64,000 nt of DNA from Brevinema_A sp051647245 (GTDB lineage: Bacteria > Spirochaetota > Brevinematia > Brevinematales > Brevinemataceae): positions 276,414 through 340,413 of the forward strand of contig JBOFDS010000012.1 in NCBI GenBank assembly GCA_051647245.1, written 5' to 3'. The number at the start of each line of letters is the position of its first letter. Position 1 is the stretch's first letter. The position numbers were made by a program, and so were the translations under genes. Of this stretch, positions 34,540 through 42,892 are shown in pieces. A model generated the notes under the pieces. That model searched no databases, was not told the origin of the DNA, and saw nothing but the letters and a program-made list of their open reading frames with translations.

Positions 34540-35865
34540 ATGGCAAATATATTTTTTGAAACTTACGGCTGTCAAATGAACATCGCTGAAGCAGATTCTT
34601 TAGCAACAAAGGCAGTCAAACGTGGATATGATCTTGTCTCCTCAGCGGAAGAGGCGGATTACATTATCATCAACACCTGTTCGGTACGCTTGACCGCAGA
34701 AAATCACGTGATCGGGCGTCTTGGCTACTATCGTATGCTCAACCGTGAACGTATGGATAAAGACCTCAAAGTCATTCTCATGGGATGTATGAGTGAGAAT
34801 ATTGGTCTCGAAGTAAAGAAAAAATTCTCAGACATTGTCTCTATTTTGTGGGGAACATATAATAAAGAATATTGTTTTGATTACATTGATGATCTTGAAA
34901 CCAACAAAGAATCTTTAGGTTTTGGTTCTGCATATAGTTTTATGCCTGCAACTGCTTCCAAAGAGTATCCTTTTAAAGCATTTCTCCCTATCTCCCATGG
35001 CTGTAATAAATTTTGTACCTATTGTATTGTACCGCGCGTGAGAGGTCTCGAAAAAAATAGAGCCTTCCAAGGCATCATCGATAACGCGAAAAGACTTGTC
35101 GATGAAGGTGTTAAAGAAATTTGTCTCCTCGGTCAAACTATTGATACTTATATTTTTGAAGACAAAAATTTTGCGGATCTTTTGGAAGCGGTGGCAGCAC
35201 AAAGTGGTGCAGAACGTATCACTTTCTTGACCTCTCACCCTAAAGAGTTTTTGTACGAAACAATCCATCTCATGAACGAATACGACAACATTATGCCTTT
35301 CTTACACCTGCCTTATCAGTCAGGTAATACTCGTATTCTTGAAAGAATGAAACGCAACTACTCCATTGAAGAATATCTTGAAAAAATTGATAACATCAGA
35401 AAGATCAAGCCTGAGATTATTTTATCTACGGATATCATCGTAGGATTCCCAAGCGAAACGGAAGAGGAATTTTTGGATAGCTTAAACGTACTCAAAAATA
35501 TCCGTTTTAATGAAGCCTTCATGTATCGTTACAACACAAGACCAAACACACCTGCTGCTATTTTTGGGGATCAAATTGATGAAGAAGAAAAACTTCGTCG
35601 TTTGGATATTTTGGTGCGTACTCAGCGTGATATCATCAAAGAACTTCTTGTCGAACAAGTTGGGCAAAAAACACGTGTACTTTTTGATCGTGAGTCCAAA
35701 TATAGCGATCGTGTCTTCGCAGAAACAGGCAAAAAACAATATCTTGGCAGAACACATAATAATATTGTGTGTACCATTGATTCCGAAGAAAGCCTCATCG
35801 GTGAAATCAAAAATGTGGAGATCGTTGAAACCTTCAACGCTGTCCTCAAGGGCAAACTTCTCTAA
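34540..35865 (+). CDS. miaB: tRNA-2-methylthio-N6-dimethylallyladenosine synthase MiaB
   Basis: A 441-residue radical-SAM methylthiotransferase that modifies A37 of tRNAs reading UNN codons. The N-terminal cluster domain has cysteines in 'TYGCQMNIAEADS' and 'INTCSVR', plus one further C near residue 82. The radical-SAM motif CxxxCxxC lies at C155, C159 and C162 in 'HGCNKFCTYC'. A TRAM domain ends the protein. Length and motif order fit MiaB rather than RimO. Confidence 0.95.
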   Translation: MANIFFETYGCQMNIAEADSLATKAVKRGYDLVSSAEEADYIIINTCSVRLTAENHVIGRLGYYRMLNRERMDKDLKVILMGCMSENIGLEVKKKFSDIVSILWGTYNKEYCFDYIDDLETNKESLGFGSAYSFMPATASKEYPFKAFLPISHGCNKFCTYCIVPRVRGLEKNRAFQGIIDNAKRLVDEGVKEICLLGQTIDTYIFEDKNFADLLEAVAAQSGAERITFLTSHPKEFLYETIHLMNEYDNIMPFLHLPYQSGNTRILERMKRNYSIEEYLEKIDNIRKIKPEIILSTDIIVGFPSETEEEFLDSLNVLKNIRFNEAFMYRYNTRPNTPAAIFGDQIDEEEKLRRLDILVRTQRDIIKELLVEQVGQKTRVLFDRESKYSDRVFAETGKKQYLGRTHNNIVCTIDSEESLIGEIKNVEIVETFNAVLKGKLL

Positions 35866-35883
35866 AACACTTAAGGAAATCTT

Positions 35884-37236
35884 ATGAATATTCACGATTT
35901 ATCAATGATCGCAAAACAATCTCAAGCAGACTTCACAGAAATTAATTATATGGAATCTGAAGGTTCTTCTGTCGTCATCTCAAAAGGGATTACAGAACGT
36001 TGTTTGAATTCATCGAGCTCTGCAGGATCTGTTCGTGTCTTTGATAAAGGTGGAGTCGGCTTCAGTGCCTTCAACAACAAAGATTTTTCAAATGGAATCA
36101 AAAACGCTCTTGACAGTGCTATTGTAAGTGGAAATGCTGGTCGTTTCTATGCAGATGCTCCTGTTGTAAAAGATCAAGTAGAAAACAAAATCCAACGCGA
36201 TCCTCAAACATTATCGCTTGAAGAAAAACATGATTTTGCTCGAAAAGCACATGAACTCATCGCTGATCCAGAATTCATTTCTACAAGAGTTGAATTCCGA
36301 AATTCTGTCCGCAATCAGCACTATGTTTCGGCACAAGGCTCAGAAATCATCCAAAAAAAATATTTCACGGGGATGTCTGCATCCGTGTCTATGAAGGACG
36401 GTAACACCATCCAGCAAGCTTATTTTTCCGAAGGCACTTACGGTGGGATGGAGAATTTGGATGGATTTGAAGAAAAGGCAGAAAACATCAAAAAACGCGT
36501 CAAAGAACTCATCAAGGCACCAAAGATAGAATCAGGCAAATATCGTGTCCTCCTAAATCAAAACCTTGCTGGGGTATTTGCACATGAAGCTTTTGGGCAT
36601 ATGAGTGAGGCTGATTTCTTAGCTGAAAACCCAGAATTATTACAAAAAATCGCTCTTGGTACGCAGATTGCCACAGAAGAATTAAATATGACAGATGACG
36701 GTCGTCAGCAGAACCTTTGTGGTTGGTGTGCTTATGATGATGAGGGAGTCGCCGCTCAATCTCGTGAATTGATCAAAGATGGAAAAGTGAATTGCTACCT
36801 CCAATCTCGTATGACAGCCCACGAAATGAACATGAAACCTACTGGTAATGGCCGTGCCTTGAATCCATTTTATATGCCTATTCCTCGCATGACGAACACC
36901 TATATCGAAAATGGCACACGATCTTTTGAGTCGCTATTGGAAGAATTGTGGGATGGTATCTACGCTTGTGATATGATTGGCGGAATGACAAATCTTGAGA
37001 TGTTTACATTTTCGGCAGCATACGCTTATCGTGTTGAAAAAGGTAAGATTGTTGGGCTTGTGAGAGATGTCGTTTTGTCAGGTAATTTATTTGAAACAAT
37101 GAAAAATATCATAGGCATAGGCAACGATCTCCATCATCACGGTGGTCTTGGTGGCTGTGGCAAGGCAGGACAAAACGGTCTTCCTGTATCGACGGGAAGT
37201 CCACATATTTTAATTGATCAAATTATTATTGGATAG
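35884..37236 (+). CDS. tldD: TldD/PmbA family metallopeptidase
   Basis: A 450-residue TldD-type protein. The HExxxH zinc motif lies at residues 234-239 ('HEAFGH'), and the conserved 'NPFYMPIPRMTNTYIENG' and 'GNDLHHHGGLGGCGKAGQNG' regions follow. TldD and TldE act as a dimer that processes peptides such as CcdA or microcin precursors; TldE is not in the window. AAGGA precedes the ATG and the gene lies 18 bases after miaB. Confidence 0.93.
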   Translation: MNIHDLSMIAKQSQADFTEINYMESEGSSVVISKGITERCLNSSSSAGSVRVFDKGGVGFSAFNNKDFSNGIKNALDSAIVSGNAGRFYADAPVVKDQVENKIQRDPQTLSLEEKHDFARKAHELIADPEFISTRVEFRNSVRNQHYVSAQGSEIIQKKYFTGMSASVSMKDGNTIQQAYFSEGTYGGMENLDGFEEKAENIKKRVKELIKAPKIESGKYRVLLNQNLAGVFAHEAFGHMSEADFLAENPELLQKIALGTQIATEELNMTDDGRQQNLCGWCAYDDEGVAAQSRELIKDGKVNCYLQSRMTAHEMNMKPTGNGRALNPFYMPIPRMTNTYIENGTRSFESLLEELWDGIYACDMIGGMTNLEMFTFSAAYAYRVEKGKIVGLVRDVVLSGNLFETMKNIIGIGNDLHHHGGLGGCGKAGQNGLPVSTGSPHILIDQIIIG

Positions 37237-37325
37237 AAATTTATAGACCAAATAACCTCTGAAGAATCTAATAGATTGACTCAGGATAGGATGATAATTT
37301 TTGGTTATATTTGAGGAGCAAAGAA

Positions 37326-37910
37326 TTGTTTTTGAAATTATTTATGAGACCGCTTACGGCTTATATTTTTGGATTAAGTTTCATTGCAAATCTTATATTC
37401 AATCTCACTAGATCCTTTGGAATTATCAAATCTTTCACTTCAAGTATTGTTAGTGGTTTGATTTTTGTGATTTTTTGGGCAATTTTCTTGCGTACACTAC
37501 AGATAATCTTAAATGAAAAAGAGCTGAGAGAGATTTTTTTATTACCAAGTTCAGATGAGCTTGGTGGGAGAACTTATTCTAACGATGATTCTGACGACCT
37601 GACTATGGACGAAATTTACCAATCCATGGGGCAAGACGATGATTTAGCAGATATGAGTCCTGGAAGAACCAACAGAATCGCATCAAATGAACATCAAGAT
37701 GACTCTACAGGAAGCATTGATGAAATTGATTTTTCTATTCTTGATTCTAATGAATATCATCACACACCTGAAGCAGAAACTGGTACTTCGGATATTGGGC
37801 CTGATGGCAAATTTACCTTAACTGTCAACCACCAAACCATCAGAACCACACCAGAAACCGGAGCAAAAGCAGCTCGTAAACTTATTAATGATGATAAGAA
37901 TAATAGTTAA
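37326..37910 (+). CDS. Membrane protein encoded upstream of fliA
   Basis: A 194-residue protein with two N-terminal membrane segments (about 8-30 and 36-58) and an acidic, Ser/Asp-rich cytoplasmic tail. Not recognised. TTG at 37326 is chosen as start because GAGGAG (37313-37318) stands seven bases before it; a longer TTG start at 37311 overlaps that site, and ATG 37344 is another option. Spirochaetes often carry an unnamed gene just before fliA. Confidence 0.65.
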   Translation: MFLKLFMRPLTAYIFGLSFIANLIFNLTRSFGIIKSFTSSIVSGLIFVIFWAIFLRTLQIILNEKELREIFLLPSSDELGGRTYSNDDSDDLTMDEIYQSMGQDDDLADMSPGRTNRIASNEHQDDSTGSIDEIDFSILDSNEYHHTPEAETGTSDIGPDGKFTLTVNHQTIRTTPETGAKAARKLINDDKNNS

Positions 37911-37917
37911 ATAATAT

Positions 37918-37946
37918 TTGCAAAAAAAACTAAAGTGTAATATAAT
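37918..37946 (+). promoter_or_regulatory. Sigma-70 promoter of fliA
   Basis: TTGCAA (37918-37923), a 17-base spacer and TATAAT (37941-37946), 51 bases before the start codon. Confidence 0.7.
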
Positions 37947-37996
37947 AGATATATATAGTAGCAAGTGCTGATAAATGATATTAATTGAGGAAGAGT

Positions 37997-38794
37997 GTGA
38001 AAGGATACGAACATTTAGAAGGCTTCACGGAAGAACAACTTTGGGAGAAATACTCCGACAACAAAGATCGTAGCATCCGTAATTACTTCGTCGAAAAATA
38101 TGCTCCTCTTGTTAAATATGTCGCTGGTCGTGTCATGGTCAATATCCCCTCCTCAATCGAGTATGAGGATTTGGTCAGTTTTGGTGTAATCGGATTGATG
38201 GATGCTATTGATAAATTTGATCTTAATCGTGATATTAAATTTAAAACTTATGCTGTAACACGTATTCGTGGAGCTATTTTTGATGAATTAAGAAATCTTG
38301 ATTGGCTACCTCGTTCTGTTCGTCAAAAAGCAAAAGAGATTGAGAAAACCATTTCCCAATTAGAACTCAAACTTGGTAGATCTGCAAAAGATCATGAAAT
38401 TGCAGACGCTATGAAAATTAGTGTTGAAGATTTCCATCAATTATTACTTCGTGTTGGCACGAATGCTCTGATTTCAATGGATGAAAACTGGTTCATGAAT
38501 GACGGTAACGACCATTCTCCGATGTCCATGGAAGAAACATTAGAAAGTGCTGCGGCAATTAGTCCAAATACCCAAGCTGAGCGTACTGAGATCAAAAAAA
38601 TGATCGCTCAAGCAATCTCTGATCTTCCAGATCGTGAAAAACAAGTCCTTATTCTTTACTATTATGAGGAATTAACCTTGAAAGAGATTGGAAACATATT
38701 GTCTGTAACAGAGTCCAGAATTTCTCAATTGCACACAAAAGCTATCATGCGTTTGAGAGGCAAGCTAGAACAGATTAAAAAGGGCTATAATTAA
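37997..38794 (+). CDS. fliA: Flagellar sigma factor sigma-28 (FliA/WhiG family)
   Basis: A 265-residue sigma factor of the FliA/SigD type. Region 2 contains 'YAPLVKYVAGRVMVNIPSSIEYEDL' and 'KFKTYAVTRIRGAIFDELR', the hallmark of FliA; region 3 has 'DWLPRSVRQKAKEIEKTI'; region 4 ends 'LTLKEIGNILSVTESRISQLHTKA' in pieces. It would read the flaB promoter at 2697-2723. The GTG at 37997 is preceded by GAGGAAG; an in-frame TTG at 37985 overlaps the ribosome site and is rejected. Confidence 0.95.
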   Translation: MKGYEHLEGFTEEQLWEKYSDNKDRSIRNYFVEKYAPLVKYVAGRVMVNIPSSIEYEDLVSFGVIGLMDAIDKFDLNRDIKFKTYAVTRIRGAIFDELRNLDWLPRSVRQKAKEIEKTISQLELKLGRSAKDHEIADAMKISVEDFHQLLLRVGTNALISMDENWFMNDGNDHSPMSMEETLESAAAISPNTQAERTEIKKMIAQAISDLPDREKQVLILYYYEELTLKEIGNILSVTESRISQLHTKAIMRLRGKLEQIKKGYN

Positions 38795-38800
38795 TCAAAA

Positions 38801-38813
38801 ATTTGACGAAATC
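38801..38813 (+). repeat. 13-base element shared with the sigma factor upstream region
   Basis: ATTTGACGAAATC, identical to 23045-23057, lying 46 bases before hpf. The closest good -10 (TATAAT, 38834-38839) is 25 bases from TTGACG, too far for a normal promoter pair. Confidence 0.4.
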
Positions 38814-38858
38814 ATATAATTTTAGTAGTTTTGTATAATACCTGAAAAGGAGTTGACT

Positions 38859-39149
38859 ATGAATATTATAATGACCGGTCACCAAACAAATCTTTCCGAA
38901 GGTTTAAAAACTTTTATTTCTGAAAAAGTATCTGCAAAGTTATCGCATTTTTCAAATCGTTTGCACAATATTAGCGTTATTCTTGAAAAAGAGAATCGCT
39001 CTTATAAATGTGAATTCAATGCTACTAGTGATTTTGGAGATTTTCATTCTCATGCAAAAGCTGAGTTGAAAGAAGCTTCTATTGATCAAGCTTTATCAAA
39101 GCTATCAACTGAAATAAAAAAGAAACATGATAAAATAATTCATCACTAA
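38859..39149 (+). CDS. hpf: Ribosome hibernation promoting factor (HPF/RaiA family, short form)
   Basis: A 96-residue S30AE-domain protein that binds the 30S subunit and inactivates or protects ribosomes in stationary phase. The family pattern 'MTGHQTNLSEGLKTFISEKVSAKL' and 'ATSDFGDFHSHAKAE' with a C-terminal 'DQALSKLSTEIKKKHDK' helix is clear. The long-form dimerisation domain is absent. ATG 38859 is preceded by AAAGGAG at six bases; an in-frame TTG two codons earlier is rejected. Confidence 0.92.
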   Translation: MNIIMTGHQTNLSEGLKTFISEKVSAKLSHFSNRLHNISVILEKENRSYKCEFNATSDFGDFHSHAKAELKEASIDQALSKLSTEIKKKHDKIIHH

Positions 39150-39151
39150 AT

Positions 39152-39184
39152 AAAAAACGAGAAGAGTAATTCTTCTCGTTTTTT
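39152..39184. terminator. Bidirectional terminator between hpf and HPr
   Basis: AAAAAACGAGAAGA (39152-39165) pairs with TCTTCTCGTTTTTT (39171-39184) around a five-base loop. Confidence 0.88.
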
Positions 39185-39195
39185 TATTTAAAAAT

Positions 39196-39480
39196 TTAAT
39201 GATCTTGCATTTGTTCTTCATCGAAACGACGATTGATAATCAAATCAAGCATGGCATCCATGGCTTGGACTTCATCTTCACCATCTACGATTAGAGTAAT
39301 TGTAGATCCAGGCTCGACACATAACAAAATCAAATCCATCACACTCAGGGCAGATGCTGATCGACCATCTTTTTGTAAAGAGATGGTGCTTTTAAAAGTA
39401 TTGGCCAATTCGGAAATCATCGAAGAAGGTCTTGCATGGATTCCAAAACGATTAATAATTTTTATTTCTTGAGAGATCAT
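39196..39480 (-). CDS. HPr family phosphocarrier protein
   Basis: A 94-residue HPr-like protein. The active-site histidine is H15 in 'FGIHARPSS', and the regulatory serine position is S46 in 'SALSVMDLI'. So it could act in PTS phosphotransfer and be a target of an HPr kinase. No EI, EII or HprK gene is in the window. An acidic tail (FDEEQMQDH) extends beyond the usual end. AAAAGGA precedes the ATG. Confidence 0.9.
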   Translation of the reverse strand: MISQEIKIINRFGIHARPSSMISELANTFKSTISLQKDGRSASALSVMDLILLCVEPGSTITLIVDGEDEVQAMDAMLDLIINRRFDEEQMQDH

Positions 39481-39622
39481 CTATATTCCTTTTATAATAA
39501 AAAATAAGTCTTTGATTGTATTTTCGGAAAGTAAATTGTATTTATTAAGACATTTGAAAAAAAAGTAAAAATTTTCTCATTTTTTTTTCATTTGTTCCGA
39601 TATTTATTATAAGGAGTACATT

Positions 39623-40066
39623 ATGAATACATACGTCATCATCGGTTTAATGATCTTATACGTTTTATTTTCCATGAATCTAGCTTACAGCAAAGGACTT
39701 TCCTACTCTTTTCGTAAATTTCTAAACATTATCATCCCTTTCATTTTAGGAGCGATAACTTATCGAATTGCTTTGATGGTATTACCACAGTCTATCGAGC
39801 TTGCACAAATTATCGCAGGGATCGGGACTTTAGTTTTTTACATAATTATCTACCCTATTATCAACAAAGAAATGTCCGATCGCTATCGTAAAATTTCAAA
39901 AGGATCTCGTCAACTTGCTTGTTTACTCACAATATTCAATTGTTGGGTTGCTTTATCTATTATTCTCTTCTTTATTTTCAAGCTCAATCTAAGTGGCCCA
40001 AGATTTTCTTCTGATATTGTAAGAGTACTTTTATTGCCGATCAGACTTTTCTGGTTTCTAGCCTAA
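39623..40066 (+). CDS. Small membrane protein
   Basis: A 147-residue protein with four predicted membrane segments (about 5-22, 34-52, 62-80, 100-120). Not recognised. AAGGAG lies seven bases before the ATG. Upstream, TCCGATAT (39596-39603) resembles a sigma-28 -10 box but lacks a matching -35 at the right distance. Confidence 0.6.
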   Translation: MNTYVIIGLMILYVLFSMNLAYSKGLSYSFRKFLNIIIPFILGAITYRIALMVLPQSIELAQIIAGIGTLVFYIIIYPIINKEMSDRYRKISKGSRQLACLLTIFNCWVALSIILFFIFKLNLSGPRFSSDIVRVLLLPIRLFWFLA

Positions 40067-40073
40067 TTCAAAC

Positions 40074-40220
40074 AGCGTAAGACTATATATGTGGGGTCTA
40101 CACCTACTTTTTGGAAGGACAATAATCTGTAATGAAATTGCTTCTTGATCTTTCAGGAAACGTGAGTTACGGTGAGGATCTCCGTATTAAATTGCAGGAC
40201 CCACACGAACGTCTTACGCT
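40074..40220. ncRNA. Candidate structured RNA with long-range end pairing, identity unknown
   Basis: AGCGTAAGAC (40074-40083) is the exact complement of GTCTTACGCT (40211-40220). Inside it, TGTGGGGTC (40090-40098) pairs with GACCCACA (40198-40205) with one bulge, then CAATAAT (40120-40126) with ATT-AA-ATTG (40186-40194), and smaller hairpins such as ACGG/CCGT near 40169-40185. The whole makes a closed, about 147-base RNA in the gap between convergent genes. It does not fit 6S, SRP, tmRNA or RNase P RNA as I know them. The strand is not clear, and part of it could be a short ORF instead (40132-40242, 36 codons). Confidence 0.5.
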
Positions 40221-41167
40221 TATTTTTCATAAGCCTCAATAATCCTTCTTACCAATCCATGTCTAATAACTTGACTCGCGTCAAAATAATGAATTCCTAT
40301 CTCTTTGATAGGTTTTAATTTGTTTAAAGCATCAATCAAACCTAAATCAACTTTTTTCAAATCAATCTGCGTAATATCTCCCGTAATAATCATTTTAGAA
40401 TTTTCACCAAGCCTTGTGAGAAACATTTTCATTTGGTTTACAGTGGTATTTTGTGCTTCATCCAGCACAACTACTGCATTAGAAAGGGTCCGCCCCCTCA
40501 TGTAGGCTAAAGGTGCCAATTCAATTTGCCCATTCTCCATAAGCTTTTCAAATTCCTTCATGGGAATCATATCATTAATAGCGTCAAATAAAGGCCTCAC
40601 ATAGGGATCCAACTTTTCTTCAAGAGTCCCTGGTAAAAAACCAAGACTTTCATCCGCTTCAACCACAGGTCTAGTAAAGATGATCTTAGAAATACTACCT
40701 TGATAGAGCAAATGCAAAGCTGCAGCCACTGCAAGATATGTTTTTCCTGTACCAGCTGGCCCAATACCAAATACCAAATCATAATGCATGATTTTTTCAA
40801 GATATTCATCTTGTTGAGAAGTTTTGGCCTTAATATTTTTCATCTTACTAATCGCAAGCCCCGCATGCTGAGCAAATTGATATGGTTGATCTTTCTCCAC
40901 TTTTTTGGAAATCATATTAATATCCTCATGTGTAATGAGCATTTTATTTTTCGAAAGACGGAGCATTGCTTCCATCACCTTTTTCGTATGAAAAACATCT
41001 TTGGCATCACCTTCTAATAAAAAACTAGAGTCTTTCTTTGGGTAAATTTTTATACTTCTATCTCTTTCTAAACAACGTAAATTACTATCATGCACGCCAC
41101 AAAAGTTAAGTAAATCAATATGCATTGGGAGAATAAAATTTAGTTTTGTTTGTTCTTTTTCTTTCAT
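40220..41167 (-). CDS. PhoH family ATPase
   Basis: A 315-residue PhoH-like protein with Walker A GPAGTGKT at 136-143 and Walker B in 'VVVLDEAQN'. It also shows 'GFLPGTLEEKLDPYVRPLFDA' and 'RGRTLSNA', typical of the family, which is linked to RNA metabolism and is often beside ybeY. The N-terminal part is a KH-like region. The start is ATG 41167, with GGAG six bases upstream; a longer in-frame ATG at 41179 has no ribosome site. Confidence 0.9.
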   Translation of the reverse strand: MKEKEQTKLNFILPMHIDLLNFCGVHDSNLRCLERDRSIKIYPKKDSSFLLEGDAKDVFHTKKVMEAMLRLSKNKMLITHEDINMISKKVEKDQPYQFAQHAGLAISKMKNIKAKTSQQDEYLEKIMHYDLVFGIGPAGTGKTYLAVAAALHLLYQGSISKIIFTRPVVEADESLGFLPGTLEEKLDPYVRPLFDAINDMIPMKEFEKLMENGQIELAPLAYMRGRTLSNAVVVLDEAQNTTVNQMKMFLTRLGENSKMIITGDITQIDLKKVDLGLIDALNKLKPIKEIGIHYFDASQVIRHGLVRRIIEAYEK

Positions 41168-41190
41168 CAAAAACTCCATTGGGTCTTATT

Positions 41191-41219
41191 ATTGTACATA
41201 ATATTTTGATTTTTTGCAA
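41191..41219 (-). promoter_or_regulatory. Sigma-70 promoter of phoH
   Basis: On the minus strand TTGCAA (41214-41219), a 17-base spacer and TACAAT (41191-41196), 24 bases before the start codon. Confidence 0.65.
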
Positions 41220-41238
41220 ACCAAATAGGGGTCAAAAA

Positions 41239-41267
41239 TTGACGAAAGAGCAATTACCCTTTAAAAT
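41239..41267 (+). promoter_or_regulatory. Sigma-70 promoter of the DUF4340 gene
   Basis: TTGACG (41239-41244), a 17-base spacer and TAAAAT (41262-41267), 28 bases before the start codon. Confidence 0.65.
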
Positions 41268-41294
41268 ATAATATAAAAACAATGGGGAATTATC

Positions 41295-42263
41295 ATGAAA
41301 AACAAGAACATCATCTTATCTGTTACTCTAATTATTATAGGTGTGGCGATTTTTGCATACAAGAAAAATACACAGGTAACTCTCAAAAAAAATATCCTTG
41401 TGATGCCCTGGTCAAATATTAGAAAAGATAAACTTATGCATATCGAAACGACAATGAATAAAGGCACCAATGCTTTTCGTTACGACCTCAAAAAAGATCA
41501 GGGTACTTGGTATCTTGATTCTCCTATCCAGATCATGGCTCAACAAGATAAAAGTCTTATTCTTGTGAATGAATTTATGAATTTAAGACCTAGATCTGTG
41601 CTTTCTAATATTTCTGAAGAGGAATTTGATAGTTTTGGTTTGAAAAATCCTTCTATAAAAGTTGCAGGTATCTTTAGAGATGAAGGCACTAACTTTTTTA
41701 TTGTCGGAAACAAAACCTCAGTTGGGGATCAGTACTACGTCGCAACAGCTGAAAAAACTGATACCGTATATCTTATTGATAATCAAACACTTAGTTACTT
41801 CATCAATGGAGTATCACACTTGGTGGATACTTATTTCATTTCTAAACCTATTGATCAGGTCGTAAGTGTTTCACTAAAAACTTTTAGTGGAGAAAAATTT
41901 ACCTTCACGAACAATCAACAAATGTGGGAACAAATTTCTCCAGCCACGAGCGAAGCGGTCGACTGGGGTGTAAGGAAGTTTTTGTTACAAGCAAAAGATT
42001 TACGTTTCAACCCAGAAAGTATTACCTTTAATACCTCTGATGAAAATCTCCGTATACTCAAAATCAATACTCAAACATCTCCAATGCTCACAATGAATTA
42101 TTCTGATGGGAGTTCCGCGACATTTTATGTAGGCACAGAAGAAAGAAACAAACATTACCCTATTTATAGTATTTCTCAAAAATTAATTTCTTTCAGCTCT
42201 ACAGATAGTGTTGCTCAAATTTTCAAAACAACAAAAAAAGACTTTGAGATTAAGAAAAACTAA
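41295..42263 (+). CDS. DUF4340 domain protein, membrane anchored
   Basis: A 322-residue protein with one N-terminal membrane segment (about 5-22) and a periplasmic DUF4340 domain; the motif 'FDSFGLKNPSIKV ... VGNKTSVGDQYYVA' is characteristic. Such proteins usually follow Gld-type ABC transporter genes, but none is here. It shares one base (TAATG) with the next gene. Confidence 0.8.
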   Translation: MKNKNIILSVTLIIIGVAIFAYKKNTQVTLKKNILVMPWSNIRKDKLMHIETTMNKGTNAFRYDLKKDQGTWYLDSPIQIMAQQDKSLILVNEFMNLRPRSVLSNISEEEFDSFGLKNPSIKVAGIFRDEGTNFFIVGNKTSVGDQYYVATAEKTDTVYLIDNQTLSYFINGVSHLVDTYFISKPIDQVVSVSLKTFSGEKFTFTNNQQMWEQISPATSEAVDWGVRKFLLQAKDLRFNPESITFNTSDENLRILKINTQTSPMLTMNYSDGSSATFYVGTEERNKHYPIYSISQKLISFSSTDSVAQIFKTTKKDFEIKKN

Positions 42264-42862
42264 TGATTGAACTACAAAACATCTACCATTTATTTTTACA
42301 ATATCCTTATTTGAATGCTGTCCTCGTCTTTGACGATCTTCAGACTAGTGAATTCATTGGGGTACTACTTAAAAAAGATATTGAAAATGCATTAAAGTCT
42401 CAGGATAATTTTCTGATTGATAAGATCAGCAAAGTTTCAAAAGATAGTTTAGAACAAGTCATTTTCAATGAATCACCAAAAATTACTATGAAAGCACCAT
42501 TTATTTCGTTAATGGGTGAAATTCAAGATGATATTAGCTATGATGAATTTGTTTCTGAATTTTTCCCTGAAGAGGTTGAGCACCGTCTTTCGCTGCAAGA
42601 AGTCTTTTATGATTTGAACCACCCTTTAATGATCCTCAATCGTTTCAAGCGTATTCTATACCTCAATCGTGCTGCTGAAGAATTATTGTCTGAAAAAGCT
42701 CGTGGTGAGAAGGTGTCTGATGTGATGCTTGCATTTCAATTAAATTGTGATGATGAACGAATCTACATCCACCGTCAAGAAGAGATCTGGAAATTGATTA
42801 TTTCTGAATCAAAAAGCAAATCTGCTTTACATTATATTTATCAAATGATCCCAGTATCATAA
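42263..42862 (+). CDS. Protein of unknown function with a possible PAS-like domain
   Basis: A 199-residue soluble protein. Residues 115-170 ('HPLMILNRFKRILYLNRAAEELL') look like the start of a PAS sensor fold. Residues 1-110 are not recognised. Start codon overlaps the preceding stop, so it is coupled to the DUF4340 gene. Confidence 0.65.
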   Translation: MIELQNIYHLFLQYPYLNAVLVFDDLQTSEFIGVLLKKDIENALKSQDNFLIDKISKVSKDSLEQVIFNESPKITMKAPFISLMGEIQDDISYDEFVSEFFPEEVEHRLSLQEVFYDLNHPLMILNRFKRILYLNRAAEELLSEKARGEKVSDVMLAFQLNCDDERIYIHRQEEIWKLIISESKSKSALHYIYQMIPVS

Positions 42863-42863
42863 A

Positions 42864-42892
42864 AAAAAACACTCCCTAGGGAGTGTTTTTTT
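42864..42892. terminator. Bidirectional terminator between the PAS-like gene and rseP
   Basis: ACACTCCCT (42869-42877) and AGGGAGTGT (42878-42886) are adjacent inverted copies, flanked by A and T runs. Confidence 0.85.

Noticed and set aside
39596..39603. Sigma-28 promoter before the membrane protein at 39623
   Set aside because: TCCGATAT fits the -10 box, but no TAAA is found at the needed distance upstream.
40074..40220. 6S, SRP or tmRNA as the identity of the structured RNA
   Set aside because: No SRP core (CCGGAAGG..AGCAGCC), no tRNA-like ends and no clear 6S central bubble could be made out, so no name is given.
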